In this document: positions 33,193-45,700 of the stretch, in pieces
Layout of the letters: each line of letters opens with the position of its first letter
How positions within the stretch are numbered: the stretch's first letter is position 1
Assembly: GCA_037693485.1 (NCBI GenBank)
Contig: CM075346.1
Location: 10,879,501-10,943,500 of the forward strand
DNA length: 64,000 nt
Reading direction: 5' to 3'
Origin: Kitagawia praeruptora
Lineage: Eukaryota; Streptophyta; Magnoliopsida; Apiales; Apiaceae
Notes under the pieces: model-generated
Seen by the model: the letters and a program-made list of their open reading frames with translations, nothing else
What the model was told of the DNA's origin: nothing
Database searches by the model: none
Made by a program: the position numbers and the translations under genes

Positions 33193-35539
33193 TAGATATT
33201 TATGAAGTTTTTGTTGATTTATTTTTTGTTTAGATATTGATTAAAAAAAAGAAACCATTTTTACGGGCTTTGTGTTGGACTTAAAGTTTCAGTCAAGCTA
33301 TCTTACTCTCGATATTAAGTTGGGTTTTGCGTTAGTCTTAAGAAATTTTGTCCGCTCGTTGGGCTTGTATACAAAATGAAAATTTTGTATTGATGATCAT
33401 TTGTCAAAGTTTTATTCTTCCTTTTAATTGAATCCAATTTTTTTGTTTATATTTGTTCAAAATAAATCCTTTATTCATCTAATATATTAGAACTTTTTAT
33501 GTTAAACTAATATATTATAACTTGTACATATTTATTCTATTATATAATAGCCAAAACATTAAAAGTTTTGGTATCTGTTTTTTTATTCGTCGCATTAATT
33601 ACGCTTTGTGGTACCTGTTTTTTGGTACGTCTTAAATTTACTTATTTACAAAGAAAAATATATGCGATATCTATGCTTTTAAAAAACCTAAAATAAAATA
33701 TAACATAATATAATTAATGATAATTTGTCGATTATCTTTGTCACATTTAGTTTTAGTTGAATATATTAACTTTTATAAACACTTAAAAACATCAATTTCC
33801 AAATAGGAAGAATAGAATGGTTCATGTATTTCACAAACCTATAAGTGATTGTCTGCCCTTGCACATTATGATACTAAGAGCCATATCTCTTGCATATATA
33901 TGATGCCATTGGCCTTTAAAAAATGAAACTGAAGAAAAAAATAAGAGTTAAATTAGTCAGAACATTCATTAGATGGCTTGGAAGCAAACAATTAATATGC
34001 AAATTCTATAAATCACTCACATACATAAAGGAATGCAATCTTTGAAAAACCTTTTCACAAAAATGATATTTAGTAAGTTTAGTAAATTCGATAGTAGTAA
34101 ATTAGGATAATATACTTCCTTTAAGATTTTCCCAAGCTTTTGGCACGAATATGGTATGAAGGCACTATGTGCACTACCTACAACAGGATCATGAAAATAA
34201 ATTGTAAACACCATTAAGACTTATCTACTCAAAACAATGCAATAAACTCATACATAATAAATAAGACTTTCTTATCTAGAACAAACAGATTTTGCACTTC
34301 ACCATATAGAACAAAAATATATACTGATACTAACATAAAAATACAATAGATCATAGTATTTACTAACCTTTTAATCAAATCCCCCTGCCTATATGCTCCT
34401 CAAATGGTGTGGTAGAGTCTCCGCGACATAAAAATGAGATCACCCAGCAAATACTTACCAAACACCTGCTTTTAAAAGCAGGTATATGTATATGCTCCTT
34501 AAGGATAAATGTACATGTATATAATCAAAATTTTAAAAGTATCAATCATTATTAGAAAAAGAACAATTAGTAAAACACATCAAGAAAGTATCTACAAACT
34601 ACAAATTTATCAACTTTTTCTTTAGGACAAATTATCAAACACCTGCTTAACAAAGTTTAACCATTGTATGCCTCACAATCTTAAAAGAGTTGTATTTATG
34701 GGACAATTCATCAAATACTTCCTTTCGAATTTTAATCTATAAATAAAAAACACATGTAATATCTCAAAATATAAGAAACATATCCAATCAAAACAAAAGC
34801 AACATGATGCAAATACTTACCAATTTTGAACCTTAGTCCTGCTCGTTGTATCAAATAGATCGTGTGCAAATCTCAATCCGAAATAAAGAACAAAGATATG
34901 ATAAACATTGCATAATATAAAAAGAATGGAACACAAATCCGAGAAATAAGAAGAGAAATTTGAACCATTTATCTTTATCTCATCAAACACTTTAGCGACA
35001 AATCAAAAAAAATTGTACCAAAAGAGAAAAAAGAAAGTAACTCATTAACACAAATATGGATGCACTTGGGGCTACAAATCATTCATGAGTCTCAAACCTG
35101 AAAAAGAAGAACACATCATAAAACTAAAACAAAGATAAGAAAATTATGAAAAAAGAATACTAAGATTCTAAGAAAAGAATCAAGTGATTGTGTGAGAGTA
35201 AGATACAAAGAAAAGGGGAAAATGTTAAGAATTTGAAATTCAAATCCCGTAAATTAGAAAAAAGAGAAGAAAGCGTGTAAAGAGAGAGATTTCAAGTTGT
35301 CTGAAATTTGGATTTGTAATCCGATTGAATAGATTTGATTTTGGGGAGAAGCAAAAGCTTCCTTCAGAAGCTTAAGATTTGTATACGTATATTAAGGATA
35401 ATACGTATAAGTCAAAAAAGATTAGTATAAGTCAAATGACAAATACAGTGAATACAAAAATAGTATAAGGTTAGAATGGTAAAAGTACCATAAAAAAGGC
35501 AATAACTTTTATAATATAAATAGATTAGTATTGTCAAGT
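33193..35539. other. SCPL intron-type AT-rich DNA, no gene recognised
   Basis: No domain is recognised on either strand. One perfect 20-base palindrome lies at 34464-34483. An exon-like stretch on the - strand near 34820-34870 (GLRFAHDLFDTTSRTK) ends at a GTAAG, but I cannot assign it. Confidence 0.5.
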
Positions 35540-35547
35540 GTTGAGAG

Positions 35548-35741
35548 CTCTGTTATAAAAATTGGTCGATTTCTAAAAAATCGCCGATAAATCCCCCAAA
35601 AATCGGTCAAAATTTTGGAACCGATTTACCCGATTTTGCAAAAATTGCCGATAAAATGCCGATTTTTCAACAGAATCACCCGATAAATCGTAAATCGGTA
35701 TCTCAACCGAATAGTTCTGATTTCCGAAATTTGCAACACTG
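35548..35741. mobile_element. hAT-type MITE (194 bp) with 8-bp target duplication
   Basis: The element starts CTCTGTTATAAA and ends with the complement of CAGTGTTGCAAA. GTTGAGAG is repeated exactly on both sides (35540-35547 and 35742-35749). It is rich in ATCGGT/ACCGAT words. Eight-base duplications and CAGTG ends are typical of hAT elements. Confidence 0.85.
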
Positions 35742-36281
35742 GTTGAGAGAGAGAGAGATTACTCGACACCATGATTTCGGATGATTTCGGGGGACGAGAT
35801 AAATGGATTGGTTTTAAAATATTTGTATCCGATCTTTCAGGCATTTGTTGTAGCATCCTCTTGGTTGTCATATCTGACTCGCACATAGGTTCTAAGATGT
35901 GATGTATATTTATACTCCTCCGTTTTAAATTAGTAGTTCATTTTCAAAAAATTACGAAACTCATTTATTAATGATCTAATTCCATATTTACCCATATTTA
36001 TTGTATTAGTTGGATAAATAACTACATAAAGTCAATCTTGGAAATTAAAACTCAAGGTAATATGAAAAGTTTAAGTAAAAAATTGCTTTGAAAGTTGAAA
36101 TGAGACAACTATTTTGAAACAAAATTTTTCTTGAAAGCGGACTACTAATTTAAAATGGAGGGAGTATCCATCAATCAATAAAGCAAAAGTTAAATTTCAA
36201 TAATAATCTAATTGTTATAAAAAGGTACTGTATTAATACATGTCTATGTAATTAATTTGTATCACATTGTTGCATGCTAAC

Positions 36282-36542
36282 CTCGTCTACATGTTGCAGG
36301 GACTGTAGACACAATCCATTCATGAAATTTTGGTTTATGAAATCACCATTGCAATATATCTTCGCGGACTATAATGATTCAATCATAAATCATTATAAAA
36401 TTTGGTAGAATCTGCGGAGGTGGGATTTATAATTAATTACCTCAAAGAGCTCGTCCGATAAAAGTGCAAACTGATGTGCATAAGGTATCCTTGAGTTGAA
36501 GTCAATATCAATATCTGTGAGAGGATTCCCGCCCATGTATCC
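36282..36542 (-). pseudogene. SCPL pseudogene, two middle exons
   Basis: 36542-36441 encodes exactly 34 residues beginning GYMGGNPLTDIDIDFNSR and ending SDELFE, with TTTTAG before and GTAATT after. 36359-36282 encodes IYCNGDFINQNFMNG and then CLQSLQHVDE. Both correspond to the region between nucleophile and acidic residues in SCPL proteins. Confidence 0.85.
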
Positions 36543-38059
36543 CTAAAATAGTTATGAATTTGAAGATTTATATTTACTAATGTAGCAAAATAATTCTCAT
36601 TTTTAAAGTAATTATTTACACCATTTGCTCCTCCTAATTTTTACCGAAACGTGCAAAATGGCTAGACTTTTAAAATTGAATTACGAGAATGAATGTAAAA
36701 AATGCATGTGTCAAATTTTAGTTGGATCAATTTTATAAAATAATGATTTTTAAAATTATAAGACGTTACGAAAAATGTTAACTAATTAATTATCCCTTAC
36801 AATGTCAAATTTAGAACAGAACTAGAAAACATGACATATTCGACCAACTAGAACCGATCAATCAATGTGGTCGGAGGGAACACCATTTCTGATCACACAT
36901 AAAATCGACCAGTCATGAATTGATTGAAAATGGATACAAACGGACCCATACTTGTACTCCGTACAATATTAGACATAATAATTAAAAGGAAATTTGTGTA
37001 ATATGTCCCAAATTAATGGGTCAGTTTATAAATATGTCCCATCATATTAAAATATTAGTTATATATCCCATTATCAGTTTTTAATTTATATAAAGACCAA
37101 TATAACCTTGTTATATTAATTAAATACTATTATAAATACACCACAATTTTTTAATTTTAATCACTAAATTTTATTTTTTCTTATGACAGGCCGGGGGTAA
37201 TTTTTTAATTTGACCACTAAAAAAAGTTTTTTTACTTTGCTTAAAACAGGCCCCGCCAGGGGCATTCTTATGCAAATAAATATTAAAATTTAAAATTTAA
37301 ATTTTAGGGTTTGATGTTCATGAAGGTGTTTCTCAGATAAAAGCCAAAGGTTAAAATATTTTTTTAATACAAATATAAGGATATTTAGGACCACATGTCA
37401 CTAGTACAAAACTGACCTTATACATCACCTCTTATACGTCGGTTCCGGCCAAAGGCGATGTATAAAGTAGTTATATACGTCGGTTCCGCATAAAGGCGAT
37501 GTAAAAGGTCATTTTTTAACATTTTTTACGTTGGTTGAATAAAACGCCGACGTGTAAGGTCATATTATACGTCGGTTGAGGGAATGGCGACGTATAAAAA
37601 TTCACTTTTTACGTCGGTTGAGAAAAAGGCGATGTATATAATGCTACTTTATACGTCGGTTGAAAATAGGCGACGTATAAAGTTCTACTTTATACGTCGG
37701 TTGAGAAAAAGGCGATGTATAAAGTTCTACTTTATACGTCGGTTGAAAAAAGACGACGTATATAATACTACTTTATATATCGTTCTTAATATAACCGACG
37801 TATAAAACCTTTAAAAAGTGAGTGTTGTATCGCCACGTGTCACATTACTATTGGGTGTTGAGGAAGCACACGGATTGTGCTTCTTTAAATTACTGTCAGC
37901 CGTTGGATTAAGCACACGGATTCATTATTATTGAATCTCGACCGTTCATTTTGTTTTCCATTTTAACTCTATTTTAATTACTCCATTATTATTATTATTC
38001 AATTTCACTCTCTTTTAATTTCTCTCCCCCGTCTCAATCTCTTTCTCTCCACTCTCTTC

Positions 38060-38065
38060 CCTCAA

Positions 38066-38106
<41 letters not shown>
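38060..38106. repeat. CT-rich microsatellite
   Basis: A long CTCTCT run in a wider pyrimidine-rich stretch (38000-38220) that looks like a plant 5' leader captured with the gene fragment. Confidence 0.85.
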
Positions 38107-38108
<2 letters not shown>

Positions 38109-38459
38109 CTCTGTCTCTCTCAATCTCTCAATCTATCGAGAACTCTCTCTCTAATAATCTCTCGATTTACTCTCTCCCCTCTTTTCCTATCTCCCACTTC
38201 TCTCTCTAACAAATCTCTCTAAATCTCTCTAATCTCTCACTCAAAATCAATATATCCCTCCCAAACTCACAAATCACTCTCTCTAATCAAACTATGTGTT
38301 GCAGCTCTTGTCACTAGTTGATTATGTACTGCAAACTGTGTGCTGCGTGGGTCGAGTTCGTGGTGTGATGTGATGTGAGTAATTATTTGTTTATACAGAG
38401 GTCAAATATTGGTGTTATTGCTTTTGGTCATTGGAAGTGGAGGTTCTAGACTTGGTGTG

Positions 38460-38871
38460 GATGCATACAGATTCTCGATTTCCTGGGCTCGAGTTTTACC
38501 CAGTATGTCCTACTTGCAAAACCCCCCAACCCCGTGTGCGTCTACACCTAGTTTGTAATTTGATTCTAAATTAGATTTTTTGTTTTTATTCATATTGGTT
38601 CAATATTTCTTGAATTATGCCAGGAGGGAGATTTGGTGAAGTTAATCCAACCGGGATCATGTTTTACAATCATATCATTGACAATCTCTTAGCTAAAGGT
38701 AGAGCACAGTCATTTAACAATCTCAGATCTTTGGTACTATATGTAAATTGACATGCTATATGACTATGTGTCAGGCATTGAGCCATTTGTGACTATCCAT
38801 CATCATGACCATCCGCAGGAATTAGAGGATAGATACGGGGCTTGGCTCAGTCCTTTAATGCAGTATGCCCT
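38460..38871 (+). pseudogene. Captured fragment of a GH1 beta-glucosidase gene
   Basis: Three exons in order: 38460-38503 (DAYRFSISWARVLP), 38624-38698 (GRFGEVNPTGIMFYNHIIDN), and 38775-38871 (IEPFVTIHHHDHPQELEDRY, GAWLSPLM). Acceptors and most donors are retained, and the motifs match the N-terminal half of plant family 1 glycosidases. The acid/base and nucleophile glutamates lie outside the captured part. Confidence 0.85.
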
Positions 38872-39241
38872 CTTTTCTTTTACTTCTGCATTTCTTTTAC
38901 TCTGATCGTATAGAAAATTAGAAACTGTTATTTGACTCTATGCTAGAAACTGTTATTTGACTCTATACCATAATTGCGAAAATCAGAGTTGTGTTCCCAA
39001 TTATTAATCTGAGATCTCTACTGTATAAGTAAACTTGCTAAATTTCAGCCTTAAAAAAATTGTTTATTATTGGAAACAGACTTTGCTTTGTATACATTGT
39101 TGAATCTCTAAACTAGGAAAATTAACTTTTACTGTCAGAGGATTTATGTTCAAGGCTTTATTTAACAACAAAGTTGGAGTTTTGGTATGGTGAAGATTGA
39201 TTCTACGATACAATCAACACTACATGTTTTAAGTTTTTCAG

Positions 39242-39412
39242 GAAGTATTGGAGGAGCTGGGCATATACATATTGCTATTTGATCGAGCTGGCTATGGTGA
39301 AAGTGATCCAAATCCAAAGCGCTCCTTAAAAAGTGAAGCATCTGACATTGAAGAACTAGCGGATCAGTTGCAATTAGGGGCCCAATTCTACGTAATTAGT
39401 GTCCTACTTGCA
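39242..39412 (+). pseudogene. Captured exon of a plant alpha/beta-hydrolase gene
   Basis: One exon after TTTTTCAG encodes LFDRAGYGESDPNPKR, then SEASDIEELADQLQLG and FYVI. This is the region before the nucleophile elbow in a common plant alpha/beta-hydrolase family. It is a different source gene from the glucosidase fragment beside it. Confidence 0.82.
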
Positions 39413-40511
39413 GAGTAGTCTAATTTTGGAGATAGTTTTAAAATTACTAATTCTATGTAAAGCTGATTATTTGTTATTTTAGCAATTACTATTCATATGC
39501 TTAATGTATGGTGCATTATAATTTAGACAGATTAAGCTCTTTTCTCCCCTTGCTAGTCAGATAGATCAAGTTCGACAACCAGGAAGAATTCTGTTATCTT
39601 TAATATATAAATGAGATGAGAAAGAATTGTGTTACACAAAACGAAACTACTGAACAAAACAATTTACGGAACAAAACAATTTTTTTTTGGGAATTATGGT
39701 TTTTAATTAATTTTCTGGGAAAACAAAATATTTTTTTTTTAATTTTTTGGACCTTATACGTCGGTTGTTTAGAAGAACCGACGTAAAAGATAACAATATA
39801 CATCGGTTGTTTAGAAGAATCGACGTAAAAGATAACAATATACATCAGTTGTTTAGAAGAACCGACGTAAAAGATAACAATATACGTCGGTTGTTTAGAG
39901 GAACCGACGTAATAGATAACAATATACGTCGGTTGTTTAGAAGAACCAACGTAAAAGATAACAATATACGTCGCCTTTTTAACCGATGTAAAAGACTCTG
40001 ACCTTATACGTCGCCAGCCCATACATCGCCATTTAACCGATGTATAAGGCCTATTTAACCGATGTATAAGGTCATTTTTCTACTAGTGTGTTTTATACTG
40101 TTAATTTATTTTAAGCTCAGGATTCTACCTGAGGTCACATTTTTCTCTTTAAATTAATCAAGTCATATTTTTATTAGACATTATATCTTAAAATAATTTT
40201 GATTAAAAAGGGTACACTAGTCTTTTTATGTTAAAATTTGAATGAAAAATTGATTTTGGGATATATTTGAAATTTCAAATAAATATAGGACATATTTACA
40301 AACCATGTTTTAAATTGGGACATATTATTAAAAAACCCTAATTAAAATTGATCAATCAGTGGTCATGTTTATATGACCACGACCTACACGACATGTCTTC
40401 GTGTGTTTCAATAGACAACAAAACGGTGTCGATTTATCAAATAGAGGCTTCATTTAGAAATATTATTTAAAACTGTTGTGCTTCCGAGAAAAATGCTATT
40501 AAAAATTAATG

Positions 40512-40955
40512 GAGTAAATTACATAGTGGTGGCTGTATTTTACACCAATTTTCAAAATAATGACCAAATTTTCATATTCTCAAAAGAAAGTCCAATTTTT
40601 CTTTCCGATTTTCAAAAGAGTGGCTGCCGTCAACTTCCGTTAAATTTTCACCGTTAACTAATATATTTAAATAGTAAATTACAGAATGGTGATCATACTT
40701 TACAATGATTTTCAAAATAATTAATGGTGAAAATCATTAAATAGCCAATATTTTGAAAATCATTGTAAAGTATGGCCACCATTCTGTAACTTATTCTTTA
40801 AATATATTAGTTAACGGTGAAAATTTAACGGAAGTTGATGGCAGCCACTCTTTTGAAAATCGGAAAGAAAAGTTGGTCACTCTTTTGAGAATCTGAAAAT
40901 TTGGTCATAATTTTGAAAATTGGTGTAAATACAGCCACCACTATGTAATTTACTC
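40512..40955. mobile_element. Long foldback MITE with 10-bp target duplication (Mutator-like size)
   Basis: Two arms of roughly 210 bp are near-perfect inverted copies: left GAGTAAATTACATAGTGG onward, right its complement. The spacer is only a few tens of bases near 40730. AAAATTAATG flanks both sides (40502-40511 and 40956-40965). A transcript across it would fold into a long hairpin. Confidence 0.85.
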
Positions 40956-41121
40956 AAAATTAATGAAGTAATGTGTTTGATTAGATTTGATAGTGAGATA
41001 ATGCTATTAAAAATTAATGGAGTAATGTGTTTGGTAATGTGTTTGGTAACTACTTTCCGTAAAAATTGAAAAATAGTTTTCTTTTTCAAAAGTATGGGTG
41101 AACCTAGTTTTTTTTAAGAGT

Positions 41122-41304
41122 AGTGCTACAGGTACCAAATTGGGTACCAAAATTGGGTACCAAATGACATGGCAACAGACACTTGTCAATTTAAAATATT
41201 TTGATTGGAGAGCCCTGGCGGGCCCACTATAACTATAACCAATTAAAACAAGCCACATCATTTGGTAACAACTTTTGGTACCTAATTTTGGTATCTCTAG
41301 CATT
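41122..41304. mobile_element. Small MITE with GGTACC-rich inverted ends
   Basis: Left: AGTGCTACAGGTACCAAA with further GGGTACCAAA copies. Right (complement): AATGCTAGAGATACCAAA with matching copies, over about 50 bp. The centre holds GCCCTGGCGGGCC (41212-41224). Target duplication not clear. Confidence 0.65.
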
Positions 41305-42213
41305 TTTCTTTTTTCAAAGCAACTTTCAGATTACAAGCACTTTTCGAAGAAAATATTTTGGATTTTATAAAATAACTTTTCATCTGCATTTCAACAAAAA
41401 ATGTTGTTACAATACCAAACAAACCCTAAAACCGTCCATTTCTTATAGATTGAAACGAAATCCAAAAAATATAATGTATTTAATCTATTGATAATTAATT
41501 TTGTAACAATAAAAGAAAATGACTTAGATAAGAATGATTGATTACTACTCATCCTATAATCAATTGAAATCATTTTTAAAATTTCTAGCATTCTCATATC
41601 GTAATATTAGTATAGTGTCAAGCTAAATTAATGATTTCAATCAAATAATTATAAATGTTGTCGCTATTTATATATATATATCAATGTGACTACCAATTTT
41701 GATATTGTATTTCTAGCAAACAAGTTAGACTAAGAACATCTCCAACCATGAAGAACCCTTAGTAAAAAATGGGTTTAAATTACCATAAATAACAATTATG
41801 GAAAATATGTAAAAAAAATCATTACCAATGGGACATTCCTGGTGGCTAATTAAAATTTTAGATAACGTCATCATATTGGCTATAGAGACCTGTAAGAAAA
41901 CTCCAGTTCATCTATTACCATATTAAAATAAAATTTTCTATTTTTAACAATTTAAAATAATAAGAACATACAATTTTTAAAATATAAACAATCGTTATAT
42001 CCAACTCCATTGAAGTACAATACCTTACAAATTCAACAAATTTTACATAATCAGTATTTTATATTATTTTAGACAACCATTTTGAATAACAACATTGGAC
42101 ATGCTCTAACCTTCAAACAAATGGTTTTCTATTATCTCGTATACTAGAACTTAATTACTCACCTTGATGTTTACTTTCGGATGAGCGCCAGCTTCGTTAC
42201 GTAAATGTATGAA
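41305..42213. other. AT-rich DNA, no gene
   Basis: Nothing coding or repeated was recognised before the copia insertion; it is presumably SCPL intron DNA. Confidence 0.5.
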
Positions 42214-42695
42214 TGTTGCCCAGTAAATAACAATTGTAGAAGGGGGGTTGAATACAATTGTTTAAGATTTTCGATTTAAACAGAAATAACACAAGTATGA
42301 ATCAATAACAGCTTTATTAATTCTGATATAAAACTGTTACAAACTCTCTTAAGAAATCCTTATGTTCTTAAGAGCTGCTAGGTTACAGAATAACTCGTGT
42401 ATTCGATTACAATCATGTAAAACCTAAACTGTGTTTATATAATGTACACAGCTGCTCTATCAATTACAAGATATACCAAATCAATTACATATGACTCTTA
42501 ATACATATCTTGAATGATAGTTGCATTCCTATAATTCAGGAACCGGCAAATCAATCTTCCCATAATCTCTGGACAAAAGTAAATCTGCTTGTAATCCTGA
42601 TCTACTCAAATACTGACGTTGTACTGATGACGTCAGCATCAGTATCTGATCAGTAACGCCCAGATCCTGATCATCACTTGAATCAATATCTAACA
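42214..42695 (-). repeat. 3' LTR of copia element 2
   Basis: On the + strand it runs TGTTGCCCAG to CTAACA. It matches 54900-55381 with six substitutions and no gaps. The inner end is next to a polypurine tract (GGGGGAGA on the - strand, about 42696-42706). Confidence 0.95.
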
Positions 42696-42706
42696 ATCTC
42701 CCCCAA
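42696..42706 (-). other. Polypurine tract of copia element 2
   Basis: On the - strand TTGGGGGAGAT directly precedes the 3' LTR start TGTTAGATATTG. Confidence 0.85.
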
Positions 42707-42751
42707 TTTGTTCTTTGTGAAATAAAGCACAAATTCCTTGATTCAAATATG

Positions 42752-45700
42752 TCAAAAACCCAAAACAAAATCATTAGGAACAGTTTCAGATATTCTTTGA
42801 TAAAACAGATTCATCTTCAAGAAGTCAGATATCAATTCTTCTTCCTTGCTTTCAAGAATTTGAATCAGTTTCTTTTTCAGATTTTTGAGTCCTTCATCTT
42901 CCTCATTAATCTGATAGATAGCTGCCCTGAGATTCTGAATTGAGCTTCTTGGAAGATCTAAATCACCTAGCAACACATAAGCTATCTCCTTCCCATCTGG
43001 ATTAAGAGACAGTTGTTCCATGCCTAGATACTCTTCTCTAACAGCTGTACCTTTCTTCATTTCAACCTCTATGCCTCTTAAATTTAAGTACATAGGAGTA
43101 TAATTGCCATCATACCTCGTTCCTCCATCCATAAATCTCTGTCTGATTGTCCTGTAAATCATAACAGACCAATTGTAGTAGACTTCTCTTTCCTTAGCAT
43201 TGATGCTTTTACATCTGAGTAGATACAGAACATATTTCAGCTCTTTTGCGGATTTGCACAACAACTCATGAATAGCAATCTTCTTTACACTTCTGTCTCT
43301 CATGAAGTACAACATCTTTTCTACCTTCTTAGCACCAGCATGACAATCAGCAATGATAGCAACAGCTTCAAGTTTCCAGAGATGATTAACAGTTAACTCA
43401 TCACCAATCTTATCAACTAGAGCATGTTGATCAATTTGTACAATAAAAACAACCGGTGCATTATTATATCCAATACCTCCTCTTGTTCCAGGTTCCAATC
43501 CCTTCAAACCAGATTGCATACTTACCCACTTTGGTGGATTTTCAGTAACAAATGTAGTAGACTTTGATTTAACAATCAATAAAGATTCATTAATCAAAAA
43601 AGATTCTGTTATCAGTCCTACAGATTTGAAAACAATTGGTTTCCTATAATCACACTCACTTTTCTCCCATTTCTTGCTCTTCTTTTTCTCATCTGTTGGA
43701 TAATTCTGCTGATGTTCTGGAACAGATTTATCTTTATCATACCATAACTTCCTGTTAGATCTATAAACATTTCTCAAGTAATCTCTGGTTGCTATCATTT
43801 CTGCTTCTCTTGCTTTAGCTCTGATTTCTCTTTCTCTTTCAAATCTTCTGAAATTTTCTTGTTCATACTTCAGTGTATCTTCAATAACTTCCATATTGTG
43901 AAATTCAACCATAACCTTAAGAATCATAATCTTAAGTTCTTTTAAAATTTCAGCTTCTCCAGAATCAGAAACAGCATCAGGAATTGAACCAAAAACTAAC
44001 TTTTCATTAGATACAGTAGATTGATCAGCAACCTTGCTCTTTCTTTTTAAAGGCGATATCTCCTCTTCAATTTCTTCAGGAGCATTGAATTTGTTATCCA
44101 GAGTCAGTGCAAGAGATAGTAGAGTTTTCTTCTTTTCATTCTCAGAAACATCTTTTAACTTGATTCCACTAGATCTTGTTTGCCTTGTACTTATTTGAGC
44201 AGGTATTCTTCCTCTGCCTCTATTTTTACCTCCTCTGCCTCTTCCTCTTCTTGAAGTAGGAGCTTCATTTTGTCTTGCAATCTCTTCAAAAATCCTGTTC
44301 TGTTCTTCTAAGAACTCATCAGTAGTCATGTTTTGATTCTCTCCAGTAGATAAGATAAGTGCCTTCTCAGCATGATACTGTTGAACTCTATTGTCTTTAT
44401 GAAATAGTTTAAGAACACGACCATCCTCAGTATCAAGTTCATGAAACAGATTAGCAGCATCTTCATCCTGTTCCACATACACATCATCCTCAGGAATGGT
44501 TGACAGAGTTTGACCAGGTGTCATGAACTGTTCTTCTGTCAGGATTTGAGATTGTACCATTGTTGTCACTGTCTTCTTACCAGATCTAGAAACATGAGTT
44601 GACTGCTTGGTTTGAGTATTCGATTGACTTCTCTTTGTCACTAAAGCAGCATCAGAGGTTTCAACTTTACGTGACTTTTCAACTTTACGTGACTTAGCAC
44701 CACCATCATTTCCAGAAGTATCATCATCCTTTTTCACAACTGGATTAGGTGAGCATTTTGTTTTGACTATCTTCTCCCCCTTTTTGACATTAGAATCCTC
44801 ATCAAGAAAGAAAGATAAGATTAGTTTGAGAGTTTCTTCAATATTATCGACCTTAGAAGACAAGGTATCAACTTTAGTTTCTACAGAGTTCATCCTTGTA
44901 TTAACGTCAGCAGTTAAACATTTAAGCTGCGAAGCAGATGCAACTTCAGAATGATCCGTAAGAAAATGAGCATGAAACTGATCATTATCCTTCTTTACAG
45001 AAGCAATCTCATCTTTCAGTCCCTTTGTCAAGATAGTAGTAGTCTTCAGATGATCCTTGAGATCAGAATTAGACAAATTGGAAGCTATATGCGTGGAATG
45101 AAAGAGAGCATTGGAGAAGTTTATAGAAGTAGTAGGCTTATCCCATTCAGTATCCCATTCATACCTCCTTAGAGCTTGAATATGATCAGGAGTAATATTG
45201 TTGTATTCACCCTTGTTACTGTAAGATTCTGGATACTTGCTTGAAGAAGCCTGAGCCTGAGTACCAGAACGTAGACTCGCTCTTACAGCAGCCTGAACAT
45301 AAAGTGCTTCAACATAATCAGCATCATCAGGATCATCATCTGAACTTGTACCAGATTTGTTAGTCGGAATCTTATCATCAACATTATCATCAAGATGCAT
45401 AACACCTTTCATTTTCAAGTCAGCAGTAGATGTAGCTGGTGAATCCTGATGACCTGCAGGTAGAATAGTAACATTTCCTAAATCTCTCGTTTCTTTTAAA
45501 ATGATTTCATCACTTCTCACAATGTTACCTAAGTTACTGTCAATAGTAACTACTACCTCACTAGAAGTTAACAACTTCTCACTCGTGTCTACCTCTCCTT
45601 TTGCCAGTTCAGGAGACTGCCTCTCATCACTCTTCTTTTTCTCTAATTGTTTTCTCTCATCCTCACTAGAAAAGCTCTGGCTCATTTTTATTTGTGAAGA

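Larger units (their letters stand above)
37399..40088 (+). mobile_element. Complete non-autonomous CACTA element carrying two captured gene fragments (2,690 bp)
   Basis: The left end is CACTAGTACAAAACTGACC and the right end is the complement of CACTAGTAGAAAAATGACC. A 3-base duplication TGT flanks it (37396-37398 and 40089-40091). Subterminal repeats with TATACGTCGGTTG and GGCGATGTATAA fill about 37420-37805 and 39755-40075. The middle carries GH1 glucosidase and alpha/beta-hydrolase exon fragments with introns. No transposase gene is present, so it depends on another CACTA. Confidence 0.9.
36988..40345. mobile_element. Foldback MITE split by the CACTA element
   Basis: The left arm (about 36988-37090: TGTGTAATATGTCCCAAATT, then TAAATATGTCCCAT) and the right arm (about 40200-40345, complement: AATAATATGTCCCAATTTAA, then TAAATATGTCCTAT) are inverted copies. 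Between the arms lie the CACTA element and short unique parts. The word GGCCCCGCCAGGGGC is at 37249-37263. Confidence 0.6.

Noticed and set aside
37584..37805. Open frames across the CACTA subterminal repeats (also 39600-40022 in both strands)
   Set aside because: The peptides are translations of the tandem repeat and have no other coding sign.
39755..40010. Regular 40-odd-base repeats with short unique parts, CRISPR-like
   Set aside because: They are CACTA subterminal repeats: matching arrays occur at the other end, and both ends have CACTA termini with a TGT duplication in plant DNA.
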